NCBI GenBank assembly: GCA_014218235.1
Contig: JACBKR010000882.1
Coordinates: 62,001-126,000 of the forward strand
Source: Colocasia esculenta
Lineage: Eukaryota; Streptophyta; Magnoliopsida; Alismatales; Araceae
Reading direction: 5' to 3'
DNA: 64,000 nucleotides
Positions 60,221 through 64,000 of this stretch are shown piece by piece. A model generated the notes under the pieces. It was not told the origin of the DNA and searched no databases. It was given only the letters and a program-made list of their open reading frames with translations. Every line of letters begins with the position of its first letter. Within the stretch, counting starts at the first letter, position 1. The translations under genes and the position numbers were made by a program.

Positions 60221-63200
60221 TTCGAGTCGAAAATCCATCGTTTCGGCCTCTAAAATTTCGGTTCCTGCCGTCGATTCGCGTTTTTTTGCCGCGACGTTTC
60301 CTGGATCACGCGGCTCCCCTGTGCGGCTGTGGCCCCCAGTCAGCCCTTCTCGGCGGTCGAAGGTCGCCGTCGACGCGGCCCGACGGCTCCTCCCCGCGTC
60401 GTAAACGAGTGCGCGTGAAAATAGCAGATTTCGCCACCCCTGACGGACTACTCCCACCCCCTCTACGGAAGAAATGGGCATAACTTTCCGTCCGGCTATC
60501 AGAATTGCTCATGTGACCACTTTTCGGAATCGTCTATCTGAGACGGTCGAGAAGACGCCAATTTCGCAAAATTCCGAGTCCGGTGCCCGAAATGCCACCC
60601 CGGGGCATGTGTACTAGTACACTGATTTTCGCACCACTTCGGTAAAACGTGGATATTTCCTCGCCCGGTGATCGGAAGGGTCCACGAGGCCCCAATTCCG
60701 AATCGGCACTCTGACCCAGTCGGCCTTGGGCCGGACTCGGAGATTTCCAGTCCGGCGCCCAGATTCCGCTCACGGAGGGCGGCAGCGGCTCCCGATGCGC
60801 ACGGATTCCGACACGCCTTTGGTAAAACGGCCATAACTTTCTGCCGGGGTGTCGGAATCGCTTATATGACCACTTTTCGGAATCGGCACTCAGAAGCACT
60901 CGTCGCTTATGATTGCCTAGGCGATCGGACGCCGTTTTTGAGTCGAAAATCCATCATTTCGGCCTCTGAAATTTCAGTTCCTGCCGTCGATTCGCATTTT
61001 TTTACCGCGACGTTTCCTGGAGCACGCGGCTCCGCTGCGCGGCCGCCGCCCCCAGTCGGCCCTTCTCGGAGGTTGAATGTCGCCGTCGACGCGGCCTGAC
61101 GTCTCATCCTCGCATCGTAAACGAGTGCGCGCGAAAATGGCCGATTTCGCCCCCCCCCTGACGGATTACTCCCACCCCCCTCTACGGAAGAAATGGGCGT
61201 AACTTTCCGTCCGGGTATCAGAATCGCTCATGTGACCACTTTTCTGAATCGTCTCTTCGAGCCGGTCGAGAAGACAATAGTTTCGCAAATTTCCGAGTCC
61301 GGCGCCCGGAATGCCACCTCGGGGTGTATGTACTAGTACACCGATTTTCGCACCACTTCGGTAAAACGTGGATATTTCCTCGCCCGGTGATCGGAACCGC
61401 CCTCGAGGCCCCAATTCCGAATCGGCACTCCAACCCGGTCGGCCCTGGGCCGGACTCGGAGATTTCTAGTCCGGCGCCTGGATTCCGCTCCCGGAGGGCA
61501 GCAGCAGCTTCCGATGCGCACAAATTCCGACACGCCATTGGTAAAACGGCCATAACTTTCCGTCGGGGTATCGGAATCGCTTATATGACCACTTTTCGGA
61601 ATCGACACTTAGAGGCGCTCGTCACACTAGATTGCCTAGACGATTGGACGCCACTTTCTAGTCGAAAATCCATCGTCTCGGCCTCTAAAATTTCGGTTCC
61701 TGCCGTCGATTCGCGTTTTTTTGCCGCGACGTTTCCTGGATCACGCGGCTCCCCTGTGCGGCCACCGCCCCTAGTCGGCCCTTCTCGGTAGTCGAAGGTC
61801 GCCGGCGACACGGCCCGACGGCTCCTCCCCGCGTCGTAAACGAGTGCGCGTGAAAATGGCCAATTTCGCCACCCTTGACGGATTACTCCCACCCCCCTCT
61901 ACGGAAGAAATGGGCATAACATTCAGTCCGGGTATCAGAATCGCTAATGTGACCACTTTTCGGAATCGTCTCTCCGAGCCGGTCGAGAAGACGCCAGTTT
62001 CTCAAAATTCTGAGTCCGGCGCCCAGAATGCCACCTCGGGGCGTGTGTACTAGTACACCGATTTTCGCACCACTTCGGTAAAACGTGCATATTTCATCTC
62101 CCGGTGATTGGAACCGCCCGCGAGGCCCCAATTCCGAATCGACACTCCGACCCGGTCGGCCCTGGGCTGGACTCGGAGATTTCCAGTCCGGCGCCCGGAT
62201 TCTGCTTCCGGAGGGCGACAGCGGTTCCCCATGTGCACGGATTCTGACACGCCATTGGTAAAACACCCATAACTTTTCGCCAGGGTATCAGAATCGCTTA
62301 TATGACCACTTTTCGGAATCAGCACTCAGAGGTGCTCGTCGCAGTCAATTGCCTAGGCGATCGGACGCCATTTTCGAGTCGAAAATCCATCGTTTCGGCC
62401 TCTAAAATTTCGGTTCCTCTCGTCGATTCTCATTTTTTTGCCGCGATGTTTCCTGCATCACGTGGCTCCCCTGCGCGGCTGCCGCCCCCAGTCGGCACTT
62501 CTCGGCGGTCGAAGGTCGCCGTCGACGTGGCCCGACGGATCCTCCCCGCGTCGTAAACGAGTGCGCGTGAAAATGGCCGATTTCGCCACCCCTAACGGAT
62601 TACTCCCACCCCCTCTACGGAAGAAATGGGCATAACTTTCCGCCCGGGTATCAGAATCACTCATGTGACCACTTTTCGGAATCGTTTCTCCGAGCCGGTC
62701 GAGAAGACGTCAGTTTCTTAAAATTTCGAGTCCGGCACCTGGAATGCCATCTCGGGGTGTGTGTACTACTACACCGATTTTCACACCACTTTGGTAAAAC
62801 GTGGATATTTCCTCGCCCGGTGATCGGAAGCGTCCACGAGGCCCCAATTCCGAATCGGCACTCTGACCCAGTCAGCCCTGGGCCGGACTCGGAGATTTCC
62901 CCTCCGGCGCCCGGATTCCGCTCCCGGAGGGCGGCAGCGGCTCCCGATGCGCACGGATTCCGACACGCCTTTGGTAAAACGGCCATAACTTTCCGTCGGG
63001 GTATAGGAATCACTTATATGACCACTTTTCGGAATCGGCACATAGAGGCGCTCGTCGCTCGTGATTGCCTAGGCAATAGGACGCCGATTTTGAGTCGAAA
63101 ATTCATCGTTTGGGCCTCCAAAATTTCGGTTCCTGCCGTCGATTCGCGTTTTTTTGGCGCGACGTTTCTTGGATCACGCGGCTCCCCTGCGCGGACGCCG

Positions 63201-64000
63201 CCCCCAGTCGGCCCTTCTCGGTGGTCAAAGGTCACCTTCGACGCGGCCCGACGGCTCATCCCCGCGTCGTAAACGAGTGCGCGCAAAAATGGCCGATTTC
63301 ACCACCCCTGACGGATTACTCCCTTCCCCCTCAACGGAAGAAATGAGCGTAACTTTCCGCCCGGGTATCAGAATCGCTCATGTGACCACTTTTCGGAATC
63401 GTCTCTCCGAGCCGGTCGAGAAGACGCCAGTTTCGCAAAATTCCGAGTCCAGCGCCTGGAATGCCACCTCGGGGCTTCTGTACTAGTACACTGATTTTCG
63501 CACCACATCGGTAAAACGTGGATATTTCCTCGCCCGGTGATCAAAACCGCCCGCGAGGCCCTAATTCCGAATCGGCACTCCGACCCGGTCGGCCTGGGCC
63601 GGACTCGGAGATTTCCAGTCCGACGACCAGATTCCGCTCCCGGAGGGCGGCAGCAGCTCCCGATGCGCACGAATTCCGACACACCATTATTAAAACGGCC
63701 ATAACTTTCCGCCGGGGTATCGGAATCGCTTATATGACCACTTTTCGGAATCGGCACTCAGAGGCGCTCGTCGCACTCAATTGCCTAGCCGATCGGACGC
63801 CATTTTCGAGTCGAATATCCATAGTTTCAGACTCTAAAATTTTGGATCCTGCCGTCGATTCGTGTTTTTTTTCCGCGACGTTTCCTGGATCACGCGGCTC
63901 CCCTGCGCGGCCGCCGCCCCCAGTAGGCCCTTCTCGACGGTCGAAGGTCGCCGTCGACGTGGCCCGACGGCTCCTCCCCGCGTCGTAAACGAGTGCGCGC
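60220..64000 (+). repeat. Satellite family B, subtype B1 (last block)
   Basis: The switch occurs within a unit: B2-like up to about 60.2 kb, then CCTCTAAAATTTCGG and GCCGTCGATTCGCG of B1. From about 60.83 kb it is a copy of 37.6-40.8 kb. The array continues past the window end. Confidence 0.88.

Noticed and set aside
10506..64000. Hundreds of open frames of 60-294 codons over the satellite, some recurring as ~205-codon proteins
   Set aside because: They repeat with the unit, occur in several frames on both strands at once, change frame at small indels and show no domain. They reflect few stop codons in a GC-rich repeat.
10506..64000. CRISPR array, rDNA spacer or telomere-associated simple repeat
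   Set aside because: Unit length over 700 bp without spacer logic, no rRNA coding sequence, and no TTTAGGG runs.
10506..64000. CENP-B-box-like motif in the satellite
   Set aside because: No copy of TTCGNNNNANNCGGG at a fixed unit position was found by eye; the palindromic boxes are a different motif.

Overview
The window is plant nuclear repeat DNA; I could not name the species. There is no single-copy host gene, rRNA gene, tRNA gene or CRISPR array. The evidence for a plant is two related Ty3/gypsy LTR retrotransposons of Tat/Ogre type, with TGTAGACACC LTR ends, a Gag-protease polyprotein with a G-patch and an antisense extra gene, next to a very large satellite array with a tetrameric unit of about 715-730 bp. 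Such a layout fits (peri)centromeric or other constitutive heterochromatin. That location is inferred.

Region 1 (1-3007) is the 3' part of a plus-strand Tat-like element. It has an internal 3' region, a polypurine tract (1622-1635) and a complete LTR (1636-3007). Inside its internal region, on the opposite strand, lies a TATA box followed by a 48-codon first exon that ends at a perfect GTAAGT donor. This is what an antisense 'extra ORF' of a Tat element would look like.

Region 2 (3008-10505) is a related minus-strand element. From right to left it has a 5' LTR (10505-9078), a primer-binding site (9072-9054), a repeat-bearing leader, gag (start at 7880), an in-frame TGA, the remainder of gag plus an aspartic protease and a G-patch (to 4059), an A/T-rich spacer with a 39-bp minisatellite, and a coding remnant cut off at 3008 where the plus-strand element was inserted. 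Any RT, RNase H and integrase would lie beyond the left window edge. The two LTRs are in opposite orientation but homologous. They share a leader intron of 104-106 bp and clusters of GCGAC/GTCGC sites.

Region 3 (10506-64000) is one continuous satellite field of about 53.5 kb. Family A (10506 to about 24780) has a unit of about 728 bp and about 19 copies. Family B (about 24780 to 64000) has a unit of about 711-720 bp and roughly 55 copies. A and B units are collinear. Each is built from four diverged monomers of about 180 bp, so the unit is a higher-order repeat. Units carry palindromic boxes at fixed positions. One box changes from GTGTACTAGTACAC (A, B1) to GTGTACCGCGGTACAC (B2) while staying symmetric. 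B alternates in blocks (B0, B1, B2, B1, B2, B1), with multi-unit duplications at offsets near 5.0, 9.0, 16.4-17.0 and 23.2 kb, as expected of unequal exchange.

The many open frames over the satellite, on both strands, follow from a GC-rich repeat poor in stop codons. I do not regard them as genes.
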